From: Acidovorax sp. A1169
Lineage (GTDB): Bacteria; Pseudomonadota; Gammaproteobacteria; Burkholderiales; Burkholderiaceae_C
Length of the DNA: 64,000 nucleotides
Direction: 5' to 3'
Assembly: GCF_030704685.1 (NCBI RefSeq)
Contig: NZ_JAUZDX010000001.1
Location: 558,001-622,000 of the forward strand
Shown: piece by piece, positions 7,526 to 16,423 of the stretch
How positions within the stretch are numbered: the stretch's first letter is position 1
Layout of the letters: every line of letters begins with the position of its first letter
Program-made: the position numbers and the translations under genes
The notes under the pieces: generated by a model
What the model was told of the DNA's origin: nothing
What the model saw: only the letters and a program-made list of their open reading frames with translations
Databases searched by the model: none

Positions 7526-9979
7526 ATGTTCCCACAAGACCTGTTTCCGGGTGCACCGGATCCCCTGGTGCCCCCCACGCCCGCTGCACCATCGGCTGTA
7601 CCGCCCCTGCTGGCCAATCTCAACCCCGAGCAGCTCGCCGCCGTCACCCTGCCGGCGGGGCATGCGCTCATCCTGGCCGGTGCCGGCTCGGGCAAGACCC
7701 GGGTGCTCACCACGCGCATTGCCTGGCTGCTGCAGAACGGCTATGCCACGCCCAGCGGCATCCTGGCCGTGACCTTCACCAACAAGGCGGCCAAGGAAAT
7801 GGTGGCCCGCCTGTCGGCCATGCTGCCGGTGAACGTGCGCGGCATGTGGATAGGCACTTTCCACGGCCTGTGCAACCGGCTGCTGCGCGCGCACCACAAG
7901 CCCGCCGGCCTGCCGCAGTCCTTCCAGATCCTGGACACGCAGGACCAGCTCTCGGCCGTCAAGCGCCTGTGCAAGCAGCACAACGTGGACGACGAGCGCT
8001 TTCCGCCCAAGCAGCTCGCCTACTTCATCTCCGGCTGCAAGGAGGAGGGCCTGCGCCCGGGAGACGTGCAGGCCAACGACAGCGACACGCGCAAGAAGAT
8101 CGAGGTCTACCAGCTCTATGAAGAGCAGTGCCAGCGCGAGGGCGTGGTGGATTTTGGCGAGCTGATGCTGCGCAGCTACGAGCTGCTGCGCGACAACGAC
8201 CCGATCCGCGAGCACTACCAGCGCCGCTTCGCGCACATCCTGGTGGACGAGTTCCAGGACACCAACAAGCTGCAGTACGCCTGGCTCAAGCAACTGGCCG
8301 GCAACGACAGCGGTGGGCGCTTCGAGGCGCGCGGCAGCGTGATCGCCGTGGGCGACGACGACCAGAGCATCTACGCCTTTCGCGGGGCGCGCGTGGGCAA
8401 CATGGCCGACTTCGTGCGCGAGTTCGATGTGCAGCAACAGATCAAGCTCGAGCAGAACTACCGCAGCTACAGCAACATCCTCGACTCGGCCAACGCCCTG
8501 ATCAGCCACAACAGCCGCCGCCTGGGCAAGAACCTGCGCACCACGCAGGGCCCCGGCGAGCCGGTGCGCGTGTACGAGGCCACCACCGACCTGGCCGAAG
8601 CGCAGTGGATGGTGGACGAGATCCGGCAACTGGTGAAGAGCGACAGCTTCGAGCGCAAGGAGATCGCCGTGCTCTACCGCAGCAATGCGCAGAGCCGGGT
8701 GATCGAATCGGCGCTGTTCAATGCCAGCGTGCCCTACCGCGTGTACGGCGGCCTGCGCTTTTTCGAGCGCGCGGAAATCAAGCACGCGCTGGCCTACCTG
8801 CGCCTGTTGGAGAACCCGCACGACGACACGAGTTTTCTGCGCGTGGTCAACTTCCCGCCGCGCGGCATTGGCGCGCGCAGCATCGAGGTGCTGCAGGACG
8901 CGGCGCGCGCCGCCGGCTGCTCGCTGCACGACGGCGTGAGTGCCGTGCCTGGCAAGGCCGGGGCCAACCTGTCGGCCTTCGTCGCCATGATTGATGTACT
9001 GCGCGAGCAGACCGAGGGCATGAACCTGCGCAAGATCATCGAGCAGATGCTGCAGTCCTCGGGCCTGGTGGAGCATTTCCGCGCCGAGAAGGAAGGCGCC
9101 GACCGCATCGAGAACCTGGAGGAACTGGTCAACGCGGCCGAGAGCTTCGTCACGCAGGAGGGCTTTGGCCGCGACGCCGTGGCCCTGCCGGTGGATGAAT
9201 TGCGCAACGACCGCCTCGGCCAGAGCCCGGCCAGCCAGGGCCTGGATCCCGATGCGCCGGTGGTGGACGAGCCCCTGCCCGCCGTGGCCGGCATCGTGGA
9301 CATCGACACCGGCGAAACGCTGTCGCCCTTGGCCGCTTTCCTGACCCATGCGGCGCTCGAAGCCGGCGACAACCAGGCCCAGGCCGGGCAGGACGCAGTG
9401 CAGCTGATGACCGTGCATGCCAGCAAGGGCCTGGAGTTCGATGGCGTCTTCATCGGCGGCATGGAGGAGGGCCTGTTTCCGCACGAGAACTCGGCCAGCG
9501 AGCGCGAGGGCCTGGAGGAGGAGCGCCGCCTGATGTACGTGGCCATCACCCGCGCGCGTAAGCGCCTGTACCTGAGCCATTCGCAGACGCGCATGCTGCA
9601 CGGCCAGACGCGCTACAACATCAAGAGCCGCTTCTTCGACGAGCTGCCCGAGGCTGCGCTCAAATGGATCACGCCCAAGCAGCAGGGCTTTGGCACCTAT
9701 GCGCCCAACGCAGGCAGCAACCCATTCGGCCAGCGCGACCGGAGCAGCTTTGGCATGGGCCGCACGGAGCAGTTCGCCAGCCCCCCGGTGCCCGTGCAAA
9801 AGGCTGCGCCATCGCATGGTCTGCGCGTGGGCCTGGCGGTGTTCCACACCAAGTTCGGCGAGGGCAAGGTGCTGGCGCTGGAGGGCACGGGTGATGACGC
9901 GCGGGCCCAGGTGAGCTTTCCGCGCCACGGCACCAAGTGGCTGGCGTTGTCAGTGGCCAAGTTGACCATCGTCGATTGA
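7526..9979 (+). CDS. uvrD: UvrD/PcrA-type DNA helicase II
   Basis: This is a superfamily 1A 3'-5' DNA helicase acting in nucleotide excision and mismatch repair and in clearing RecA or stalled forks. The 817-residue protein carries Walker A AGAGSGKTR (residues 51-59), AVTFTNKAAKEM (Ia), GTFHGLCNRLLRAH, Walker B LVDEFQDTN, motif III GDDDQSIYAFRGA, LEQNYRS (IV), TVHASKGLEFDGVF (V) and YVAITRARKRLYLSH (VI). About 150 residues after motif VI are poorly conserved and end in a basic Tudor-like segment (GLAVFHTKFGEGKVLALEG), as in PcrA/UvrD. The length is somewhat above E. coli UvrD. ATG 7526 is chosen from the family N terminus and the -10 position; the longer frame from 7118 overlaps the divergent gene. 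Confidence 0.95.
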   Translation: MFPQDLFPGAPDPLVPPTPAAPSAVPPLLANLNPEQLAAVTLPAGHALILAGAGSGKTRVLTTRIAWLLQNGYATPSGILAVTFTNKAAKEMVARLSAMLPVNVRGMWIGTFHGLCNRLLRAHHKPAGLPQSFQILDTQDQLSAVKRLCKQHNVDDERFPPKQLAYFISGCKEEGLRPGDVQANDSDTRKKIEVYQLYEEQCQREGVVDFGELMLRSYELLRDNDPIREHYQRRFAHILVDEFQDTNKLQYAWLKQLAGNDSGGRFEARGSVIAVGDDDQSIYAFRGARVGNMADFVREFDVQQQIKLEQNYRSYSNILDSANALISHNSRRLGKNLRTTQGPGEPVRVYEATTDLAEAQWMVDEIRQLVKSDSFERKEIAVLYRSNAQSRVIESALFNASVPYRVYGGLRFFERAEIKHALAYLRLLENPHDDTSFLRVVNFPPRGIGARSIEVLQDAARAAGCSLHDGVSAVPGKAGANLSAFVAMIDVLREQTEGMNLRKIIEQMLQSSGLVEHFRAEKEGADRIENLEELVNAAESFVTQEGFGRDAVALPVDELRNDRLGQSPASQGLDPDAPVVDEPLPAVAGIVDIDTGETLSPLAAFLTHAALEAGDNQAQAGQDAVQLMTVHASKGLEFDGVFIGGMEEGLFPHENSASEREGLEEERRLMYVAITRARKRLYLSHSQTRMLHGQTRYNIKSRFFDELPEAALKWITPKQQGFGTYAPNAGSNPFGQRDRSSFGMGRTEQFASPPVPVQKAAPSHGLRVGLAVFHTKFGEGKVLALEGTGDDARAQVSFPRHGTKWLALSVAKLTIVD

Positions 9980-10124
9980 AGAGACTGGGGCCTTGCGGGC
10001 CCGCTGTTGGCGCCCTTCTCTTACAGACAGCGCGGGCGTTGGCCTGAACAATGGGTTTCCCAACTGCCTGCGCCCGCGCCGTCCGGCGCAGGCCCTGCGT
10101 TCCGACGGCCAGGAGGACCCGCCC

Positions 10125-10277
10125 ATGCTCCGCCATCCATCATCCCCCCTGTCCCGAGCCGCTCTGGCTGGCGCCTGTGTGCTGGCGCTGGCCCTGTCCG
10201 GCTGCGACCGGGTGCCCAAGCCCAAGGCCCAGGAGGCGCCAGTACCCGCCGCTCCCGTCCCCGCGCCATCCCAATAG
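10125..10277 (+). CDS. Small lipoprotein (50 aa)
   Basis: The signal peptide SRAALAGACVLALALSGC ends in a lipobox (LSGC), leaving a mature tail of about 24 residues rich in Pro, Ala and Lys. A perfect AGGAGG lies eight bases before ATG 10125. It follows the uvrD-like gene by 145 bases in the same direction and faces the Bug receptor gene. It resembles the tiny lipoproteins often found near repair or metabolic genes in Comamonadaceae; no function can be assigned. Confidence 0.7.
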   Translation: MLRHPSSPLSRAALAGACVLALALSGCDRVPKPKAQEAPVPAAPVPAPSQ

Positions 10278-10287
10278 CACCAGTGAA

Positions 10288-11262
10288 TCAGTCCACCTTG
10301 ATGTTGCGCGCCTTCACCACGCGGCTGTAGATCTCCGCGTCGCGGCGCACCATGGCGGCCATCTCGGTGCGTGTCACGCCCAGGGGCTCGCTGTGCAACT
10401 CCCTGATGCGGCGCGACAGGTCGGCGTCCTTGCTCGCCTCCACCAGCAGCGCGTTGAAGCGCGTCAAGATGGGCTGCGGCGTGGCCGCCGGTGCCCAGAT
10501 GCCGTGCCAGGACATCATGGAGAAGCCGGGCATCACCTCCGACAGCGTGGGCACGTCGGGCAGGGCGGGGTGGCGCGTGGGGCCCGAGTAGGCGAGTGCC
10601 TGCACCTTGCCGCTGCTGATGAGCTGGTAGCCGGTGGCAATGGGCTCCATCAGCGTGTCCACCTGGCCGCCCACCAGGTCGGCGATGGGGCTGGCGCGGT
10701 AGGGCACGTGCAGCATGTCGATGCCGACCTCGTCCTTGAGCGACTCCACGATCAGCTGCGAGGGGCTGCCCGCGCCGTACGAGGCGTGCGAGTAGGTACC
10801 CGGTTTGGCCTTGGCGGCGGCCACCAGGTCCTTGACGGTCTTGGCCGGGAACTTGTTGGTGGCGATCAGCACCAGGCCCTGGCGCATGGTGGTGGCCACG
10901 GGCACCAGGTCCTTGTCGGGGTCGAAGGGCAGCTTGCTGTAGATGAAGGGGTTGATCGTGAACGCCGTGGACAGGTTGTACACAAAGGTGTAGCCGTCCG
11001 CAGGCGACTTGGCCACTGCGTCCGAAGCCAGGTTGCCGGCCGTGCCAGGCCGGTTGTCGATCACCACCGGCACGCCGAGCTTCTTGCCCGCGTAGTCGCC
11101 GTACATGCGGGCGAAGATGTCGGGCGGCGTGCCGGGCGCAAAGCCCACCACGATCTTGATGGGCTTGTTCGGCCATTCGGCCCCCTGGGCCAGGGCCTTG
11201 CCGGCCAGCAGCGCACCGGCGGCCAGCACCAGCATCGTCTTCATCACCATTGTTCTGCGCAT
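10288..11262 (-). CDS. Tripartite tricarboxylate transporter receptor (Bug/TctC family), copy 1
   Basis: The 324-residue periplasmic binding protein has a signal peptide ending ALAQ, then WPNKPIKIVVGFAPGTPPD, the first ligand loop of the family, and VIDNRPGTAGNLASDAVAKSPADG. Bug proteins bind carboxylates or related small acids for TctAB permeases or as sensors. No tctA/tctB genes are in the window. It is the last gene of the leftward cluster, 211 bases after copy 2, so it may have an additional promoter. ATG 11262 follows CAGGAGACAAGA. Confidence 0.9.
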   Translation of the reverse strand: MRRTMVMKTMLVLAAGALLAGKALAQGAEWPNKPIKIVVGFAPGTPPDIFARMYGDYAGKKLGVPVVIDNRPGTAGNLASDAVAKSPADGYTFVYNLSTAFTINPFIYSKLPFDPDKDLVPVATTMRQGLVLIATNKFPAKTVKDLVAAAKAKPGTYSHASYGAGSPSQLIVESLKDEVGIDMLHVPYRASPIADLVGGQVDTLMEPIATGYQLISSGKVQALAYSGPTRHPALPDVPTLSEVMPGFSMMSWHGIWAPAATPQPILTRFNALLVEASKDADLSRRIRELHSEPLGVTRTEMAAMVRRDAEIYSRVVKARNIKVD

Positions 11263-11473
11263 TCTTGTCTCCTGTTACGGGTTCATGCCCGCTTGTGTGG
11301 TCTGTTCGCTTCGCTCGTTTGCCGCGCAACGCCGCCATGGCGTGCACCGCACCGTGTGGGTCTGTCCGTCAATCGATGGCATCACTCCTTTCGTGCCGGG
11401 CATGGCTGCGCCAGAGCCGCCGATTCCGGTGGGCGGGCTGTGGGAGGGGCCATGCGTGGCCTGTGGGTCGCTA

Positions 11474-12427
11474 TCAGTCCACCTGGGCACCGGAGCGCCG
11501 CACCGCTTCGCCCCACTTGGCGACCTCGGCCGTGCCGAAGGTGGCCATCTCCGCGGCATTCATCGCGGCAGACTCGATGCCCTGCGCGGCGAGCTTCTCG
11601 CGCACCTCGGGCTGGGCCAGCACGGTCTGCGTGGCATCGCGCAAGGCGTCGCGCTGCGCGGCCGGCATCGAGGCGGGCGCATACAGCATGAACCACGCGA
11701 CCAGGTCGAAATCGGGCACCCCCTGCTCGGCCAGTGTGGGCACGTCGGGCGCGGCCGTGCTGCGCCTGGCGCTCGACGCGCCCAGGGCGCGCAGCTTGCC
11801 CGCGCGGATGTGTGGCAGCACGGCGGCCGGGTGGTAGAACATGAACTGCACGTTGCCGCCCATCAGCTCGGTGAGCGCCTGCGCGCCATCGCGGTAGGGC
11901 ACGTGCACGAAGTCCTTCCCCAGGCGGATGTTCAGCGTCTCGCCCGCCAGGTGGCCCGAGGTGCCGTTGCCCGCCGAGGCAAAGCTCACCGATTTGCCGC
12001 TGGCCTGGCGCAGGTCGGCCACGCCCTTCCATGGCGCGCTGGCCGGCACCACGAGCAGGGTGGGTGTGGCGCCTGCAAAGCCCAGCGGCACGAAGTCGCG
12101 CAGCGGCTGGTAGGGCAGCTTCTTGTACAGCGTGGGGTTGATGGCATGCGTGCCCACGGTGCCCATGAGCAGGGTGTTGGCATCGGCGCCTGCACGGGCC
12201 ACCATCTCGCTGCCGATGGTGCCACCCGCACCGGGTTTGTTCTCCACGATCACCGTCTGCCCGAGCTGGCGGCCCAGGGCCTCGGCCAGCACCCGGCCCA
12301 CGATGTCGGTCGAGGTGCCGGCGGCAAAAGGCACCACCAGCTTGAGGGGGCGACCGCTGCCCTGGGCGCTGGCACCGGCTGCCAGCAGCGCCAGGGTGGT
12401 GGCGGCGAGGATCTGCCGGCGCTTCAT
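11474..12427 (-). CDS. Tripartite tricarboxylate transporter receptor (Bug/TctC family), copy 2
   Basis: The 317-residue protein starts MKRRQILAATTLALLAAGASAQ, a signal peptide, followed by PLKLVVPFAAGTSTDIVGR and VIVENKPGAGGTIGSEMVA, the two ligand loops of the family. The start overlaps the stop of the citryl-CoA-lyase-like gene by four bases (ATGA), so translation is probably coupled and its ligand is probably the substrate or an intermediate of this operon. It differs clearly in sequence from copy 1, so it is not a recent duplicate. Confidence 0.9.
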   Translation of the reverse strand: MKRRQILAATTLALLAAGASAQGSGRPLKLVVPFAAGTSTDIVGRVLAEALGRQLGQTVIVENKPGAGGTIGSEMVARAGADANTLLMGTVGTHAINPTLYKKLPYQPLRDFVPLGFAGATPTLLVVPASAPWKGVADLRQASGKSVSFASAGNGTSGHLAGETLNIRLGKDFVHVPYRDGAQALTELMGGNVQFMFYHPAAVLPHIRAGKLRALGASSARRSTAAPDVPTLAEQGVPDFDLVAWFMLYAPASMPAAQRDALRDATQTVLAQPEVREKLAAQGIESAAMNAAEMATFGTAEVAKWGEAVRRSGAQVD

Positions 12428-13230
12428 GGCGCCTCCCCAAAGCCATCGGGCAGGCTGCCCTCGTACTGCAGCTCGCGCGTGGCCTGGTAGGACAAGGCAA
12501 AGCCGCTCGGCGTCTCTGCCTCTTCGGCCAGGTGGGCGATGAGGCCCGCTGTGCGCGCCAGGATGGGCACGCCGCGCAGCGACGCCACCGGAAAGCCCAC
12601 ACCCATCAGCACCGCCGGGATGGCGGCCGAGACGTTCAGGCGCAGCTCCTTGCCGACGATGCCGGGGATCACCTTCTCCAGCGCCTGGGCGATCTGCACG
12701 TAGCGCAGGTCGGCGCCGGCCTCGGTCGCCACGGCGATGAGCCGGCCCACGCGCGGGTCGACCTCCTTGTGCAGCGGGTGGCCGTAGCCCGGAATGGAGC
12801 GGCGTGCGGCCTTGAGCTCGGTGACCACGGCCGTGGCCGCATCGTCGAGCGTGGCGCCGGCATCCATCCGCGCCGCCACGTCGGCGAACATGCGGCCCGC
12901 CGTTTCCGATGCGCCCAGGATCACCGAGCCGCAGCCCAGGATGCCGGCGGCCACCGCACCCTGCAAAGCATCCGGCGCTGCGGCGAAGGTCATGCGGCTG
13001 GCCTGCACGCTGGGCACCAGGCCGTGCTCGGCGATCGCCACCAGGGTGGCGTTGAGCACCGCGCTGCAGGCTGCATCGGGCCGGCGGCCGGTGAGCAGCA
13101 AAAAGAAGTAGTCGGCGAACGAGATGTGGCCGATCAGGTCCTGGCACAGGTCCTCGCCGCGCACGACGATGGTGTGCTCGTTGGAGGTGCAGATGGCGGT
13201 GCGCGGGACGGTGGATTTTCCGATTTTCAT
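12424..13230 (-). CDS. Citryl-CoA lyase-like protein (citrate synthase fold)
   Basis: The 268-residue protein is much shorter than citrate synthase (about 430) but keeps its active-site region, PGYGHPLHKEVDPR, with His151 and Asp158. Such short homologues are annotated as citryl-CoA lyases or citrate-synthase-like lyases that cleave or form C-C bonds between an acyl-CoA and a keto acid. The neighbouring CoA transferase could supply the CoA thioester. The true substrate is unknown. ATG 13230 is 10 bases after the dioxygenase stop; the weak ribosome binding site leaves the start slightly uncertain. Confidence 0.82.
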   Translation of the reverse strand: MKIGKSTVPRTAICTSNEHTIVVRGEDLCQDLIGHISFADYFFLLLTGRRPDAACSAVLNATLVAIAEHGLVPSVQASRMTFAAAPDALQGAVAAGILGCGSVILGASETAGRMFADVAARMDAGATLDDAATAVVTELKAARRSIPGYGHPLHKEVDPRVGRLIAVATEAGADLRYVQIAQALEKVIPGIVGKELRLNVSAAIPAVLMGVGFPVASLRGVPILARTAGLIAHLAEEAETPSGFALSYQATRELQYEGSLPDGFGEAP

Positions 13231-13240
13231 GGAGCGGCCT

Positions 13241-14134
13241 TCAGGCGTGTTGCGGTTCGAGACGGAAGTCGTAGTGCGCCGACCACCAGGGCGCGGCCTG
13301 CGCGCTGCCGTCGGGCGCCTGGCCGGCGGGGTGCTGCTCGAAATCGACGACCAGGCTGGGGCGCACGCCGAACACCGCGTCCGACTCGATGTAGGGGCTG
13401 CCCGCCACGAAGAGGTGGGTGGTGACCGGTGCATGCGCTGGCGCCGAGACCATCATGTGGATGTGGCCAGGCCGGTTGGGGTGGCGGCCCATGCCGTCGA
13501 GCATGCGGCCCACGGGCCCATCCACCGGCACGGGGTAGAAACTCGGGCGGATGGACCAGAACCAGTAGCGGCCCTGGTCGTCGGTGCGGACGCGGGCGCG
13601 CGCGGCCATGCCCGAGCCCTCCACCTGCATGTCGTACACGCCCTCGCCATCGCCCGACCAGATGTCGAGCAGTGCGCCCGCCAGGGGCTGCCCATGCGTG
13701 TCGGTCACGCGGCCACTGTAGAAGGTAGGTTCGCCCTTGACGCCCTCGGACAGGTTGGCGCCCAGCGGCAGCTCGGGTGCGCCCTCCCAGTAGTAGGGGC
13801 CCTGCACCGTGGCCTCGGTGGCTTCGGTCATGCGCTGGCTACCCTTGGCGTGGGCGGTGGCGCGCAACTGGTCGAGCATCACCACCATCATCGAGGCGCC
13901 CAGCGTGTCCGACAGCAGGATGAACTCCTGGCGCTGGCCGGTGCAGGCCTTGCCCACGGCGGTGAGGAACTCGATGCCCTGCATCCATTCCTCGGGCTTC
14001 AGGTCCACCTCGCGGATGAAGGCATGCAGGTGCGTGACCAGCGATTCCATGATCTGCGCGAAGCGCGGGTCGCTGGCACCCTCCAGGCGCTGCAGCACGG
14101 CCTGGGTCAGCTCGTTTTCATTCGATGGGGTCAT
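13241..14134 (-). CDS. Intradiol ring-cleavage dioxygenase, hydroxyquinol 1,2-dioxygenase-like
   Basis: These enzymes use non-haem Fe(III) to split catechol-type rings between the two hydroxyls. The 297-residue protein has an N-terminal helical dimerisation part and the catalytic beta core. All four expected iron ligands are visible: Tyr167 (GEGVYDMQ), Tyr200 (RPSFYPVP), His224 and His226 (RPGHIHMM). The block SDAVFGVRPSLVVDF and the sequence VPVDGPVGRML favour the hydroxyquinol branch, whose product is maleylacetate. No maleylacetate reductase is nearby, which is odd for a complete pathway. ATG 14134 follows AAGGAGACAAGA. Confidence 0.88.
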   Translation of the reverse strand: MTPSNENELTQAVLQRLEGASDPRFAQIMESLVTHLHAFIREVDLKPEEWMQGIEFLTAVGKACTGQRQEFILLSDTLGASMMVVMLDQLRATAHAKGSQRMTEATEATVQGPYYWEGAPELPLGANLSEGVKGEPTFYSGRVTDTHGQPLAGALLDIWSGDGEGVYDMQVEGSGMAARARVRTDDQGRYWFWSIRPSFYPVPVDGPVGRMLDGMGRHPNRPGHIHMMVSAPAHAPVTTHLFVAGSPYIESDAVFGVRPSLVVDFEQHPAGQAPDGSAQAAPWWSAHYDFRLEPQHA

Positions 14135-14176
14135 GGGTTCTTGTCTCCTTGTCTTTTCTTGGGGTCGGCTGGCGGG

Positions 14177-15328
14177 TCAGAGCGCCTGCCCGAGCCGCTG
14201 GCGTATCGGCCCGACGATGGCCGCGTTGTCGGCCCCCAGCGTGGGCGGCGCGGTGACTTCCAATGCGCGCTCGCCGTCGAAGCTCACCGGCGAGCGGATG
14301 GTGCGCCACTGGCCGCCCTCGGGGTGGGGGGCGCTCACTTCGAGTTGCAGGTGGCGGGCCTGGGGGTCTTCCATGGCCTCGCGGGTGTCGTACATGGGGG
14401 CATGGGGCACATCCTGGGTTTCGAGCCGGGCACACCAGGTGGCGCGCGTCTGTTCGCGGAACAGGCCGCCGAGCAGGTCAATCAAGTCCTCCTGGTGGGC
14501 AATGCGCGCCTCGCGCGTGGCAAAGCGCAGGTCGTCGAACAGGCGCGGGCGCTCGATGGCGTTGGCCAGCCCTTGCCAGAACTTCTCGGGCGAGGACATG
14601 TGCAGCGCGATCCACAGGCCGTCGGCGCATTCGAGCACGTAGGACTGCGAGACGCTGGGCCGGCTGTAGGGGCCCATGACTTCGTCCTCGGAAAAGTAGT
14701 GCGTGAACGCATCGAGGTTGAAGTGGCACATGGCCTCGAGCATGGACACCTCGACCTTGCGGCCCACGCCCGTGCGGCCGCGCTCGACGATGGCACCCAG
14801 CACGCCGTAGGCGGCATAGAAGCCGGTCATCGCATCGGCCAGCGCCGGGCCCACCACGCGCGGGTTGGCAGGGTTCACCAGCAGCTTGAGAAAGGCGCTG
14901 GCGGCCTGGGCCACGGTGTCGTAGGCCGGGCGGCCCGCGGCCGGGCCGGTCTGGCCGAAACCGCTGATCGCGCAGTACACCAGGCGCGGGTTCAGGCCGC
15001 GCAGCCGGGCCTCGCCCGCGCCCAGCCGGTCGGCTGCGCCGGGGCGAAAGTTCTGGATGTACACGTCCGCATCCTTGACCAGCTCATCGAACACGGCTGC
15101 GTCCTCGGGCAGCTTGGGGTTGAGCGTGATGCTGCGCTTGTTGCGGTTGTAGGTCTGGAAGTGCGGGCTGTACAGGCCGCCGCGGAACGCGCGGAACGGA
15201 TCGCCCGCACCGGGCTGCTCGATCTTGATGACCTCGGCCCCCAGGTCGGCCAGGAACATGCCTGCCGCCGGGCCCGTGATGAATGTGCCTTGTTCCAGCA
15301 CCTTGATACCGCTGAGGACTTTGTGCAC
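14177..15328 (-). CDS. CaiB/BaiF family (class III) CoA transferase
   Basis: The 383-residue cytosolic enzyme moves CoA between carboxylic acids through an aspartyl-anhydride intermediate. It begins with the family signature LSGIKVLEQGTFITGPAAG, has ADLGAEVIKIEQPGAGDPFR, and the catalytic Asp137 in GRPAYDTVAQ. A GTG start at 15328 is preferred because GGAGA lies eight bases upstream and it matches family N termini. It is the first gene of the leftward operon and is divergent from the LysR gene. The acid it activates is unknown. Confidence 0.9.
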   Translation of the reverse strand: MHKVLSGIKVLEQGTFITGPAAGMFLADLGAEVIKIEQPGAGDPFRAFRGGLYSPHFQTYNRNKRSITLNPKLPEDAAVFDELVKDADVYIQNFRPGAADRLGAGEARLRGLNPRLVYCAISGFGQTGPAAGRPAYDTVAQAASAFLKLLVNPANPRVVGPALADAMTGFYAAYGVLGAIVERGRTGVGRKVEVSMLEAMCHFNLDAFTHYFSEDEVMGPYSRPSVSQSYVLECADGLWIALHMSSPEKFWQGLANAIERPRLFDDLRFATREARIAHQEDLIDLLGGLFREQTRATWCARLETQDVPHAPMYDTREAMEDPQARHLQLEVSAPHPEGGQWRTIRSPVSFDGERALEVTAPPTLGADNAAIVGPIRQRLGQAL

Positions 15329-15424
15329 CTCGTTGTCTCCTGTTCTGGGTCTTGGGCCGCCCGCTCTTCAATGCCGGCCTTGTGGGTTGGAGGCGACTGT
15401 AGGCGGCGCACCGAATTCCTGGAA

Positions 15425-15439
15425 ATGATTGTTTTTCAT
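15425..15439. promoter_or_regulatory. Probable LysR-type operator (T-N11-A) in divergent promoter
   Basis: ATGATTGTTTTTCAT is an imperfect palindrome (ATGA/TCAT) containing the T-N11-A core of LysR-type sites. It is AT-rich amid GC-rich DNA and lies between the CoA transferase and LysR starts, 43 bases before the regulator's ATG. Confidence 0.5.
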
Positions 15440-15481
15440 CGTTACCATTGATGGCATCGATCAACTACCGGTGGCACCGCC

Positions 15482-16402
15482 ATGGAACTGAGGCACCTGC
15501 GCTACTTCATCGCCCTGGCCGGCTCGCTCAACTTCACGCGCGCGGCCGAGCGGCTGCATGTCACGCAATCGACGCTGTCGCACCAGATCAAGCAGCTCGA
15601 ACAGGAGATCGGTGCGGCGCTGTTCGACCGCGCGGGCAAGCGCGTGGCGCTGACCGGGGCGGGCGACGAGTTTCTGCACTACTGCACCAAGGCCCTGCAC
15701 GAGATCGACCTGGGCCTGGGCGCCCTGCGCCAGAACGGCTCGGAGGTGGCGGGCGAGCTGCACATCGGCTCCACGCACACCTTCAACCTGGGCTTCATCC
15801 CGGGCTGCATCGCCGCCTTCCACGAGCGCCACCCGCGCGTGAAGGTGGTGGTCGAAGAACTGTCGGCCGACCACATCGCCGCGCGCCTGCAGCAGGGCAC
15901 GCTGGACCTGGGCATCGCCTACCGGCCGGCAGTGCCGGGGCCGCTGCAGTTCGAGCCGCTGTACAACGAAGAGATGGTGCTGGTGGTGGCCAAGGGCCAT
16001 GCGCTCGCCCGGCGCAAGCGCGTGCGCATGGTCGAGCTGCACCGCATGCCCATGGTGCTGCTGCCCGTGAGCTTTGCGACGCGGCAGATGCTGGACGAGT
16101 GCTTTCGCTCCTGCGGCGCCGAGCCGCAGGTGGTGGCCGAGATCAACACGCTTGCGCCGATGATGGACCTGGTGGGCAAGACGCAGCTGGCGTCCATCGT
16201 TGCGGCCAATGTAGTGTCTCCGCATTCGGGGCTGGTGGTGGTGCGGCTCGAAAGCCCCACGCCCGTGCGCACCCCGGGCATGCTGTGGTCGCCCATGGCG
16301 CGTGAATCGGCACCCACGCGCGCGTTCTCGGCCATCGTGCGCAAGCTGGCGCTGCGCAGCAGCCTCAAGGACGTGGCCCAGCGCGCAGGCCGGGCGTCTT
16401 GA
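15482..16402 (+). CDS. LysR-family transcriptional regulator of the dioxygenase operon
   Basis: The 306-residue protein has an N-terminal winged helix-turn-helix (MELRHLRYFIALAGSLNFTR, then LHVTQSTLSHQIKQLEQEIG) and a periplasmic-binding-fold effector domain from about residue 90. The sequence resembles CynR/CysB-like members. Its position, divergent from the CoA transferase with a T-N11-A site between them, makes it the likely regulator of that operon and of itself. The effector is probably an aromatic or carboxylic intermediate, which is inference. Confidence 0.9.
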   Translation: MELRHLRYFIALAGSLNFTRAAERLHVTQSTLSHQIKQLEQEIGAALFDRAGKRVALTGAGDEFLHYCTKALHEIDLGLGALRQNGSEVAGELHIGSTHTFNLGFIPGCIAAFHERHPRVKVVVEELSADHIAARLQQGTLDLGIAYRPAVPGPLQFEPLYNEEMVLVVAKGHALARRKRVRMVELHRMPMVLLPVSFATRQMLDECFRSCGAEPQVVAEINTLAPMMDLVGKTQLASIVAANVVSPHSGLVVVRLESPTPVRTPGMLWSPMARESAPTRAFSAIVRKLALRSSLKDVAQRAGRAS

Positions 16403-16423
16403 AATGCCAACCCCTGGCGGGTG

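Noticed and set aside
7412-9928. 838-residue minus-strand frame opposite the helicase gene
   Set aside because: His/Gln/Val-rich mirror translation; the plus strand has every helicase motif in order.
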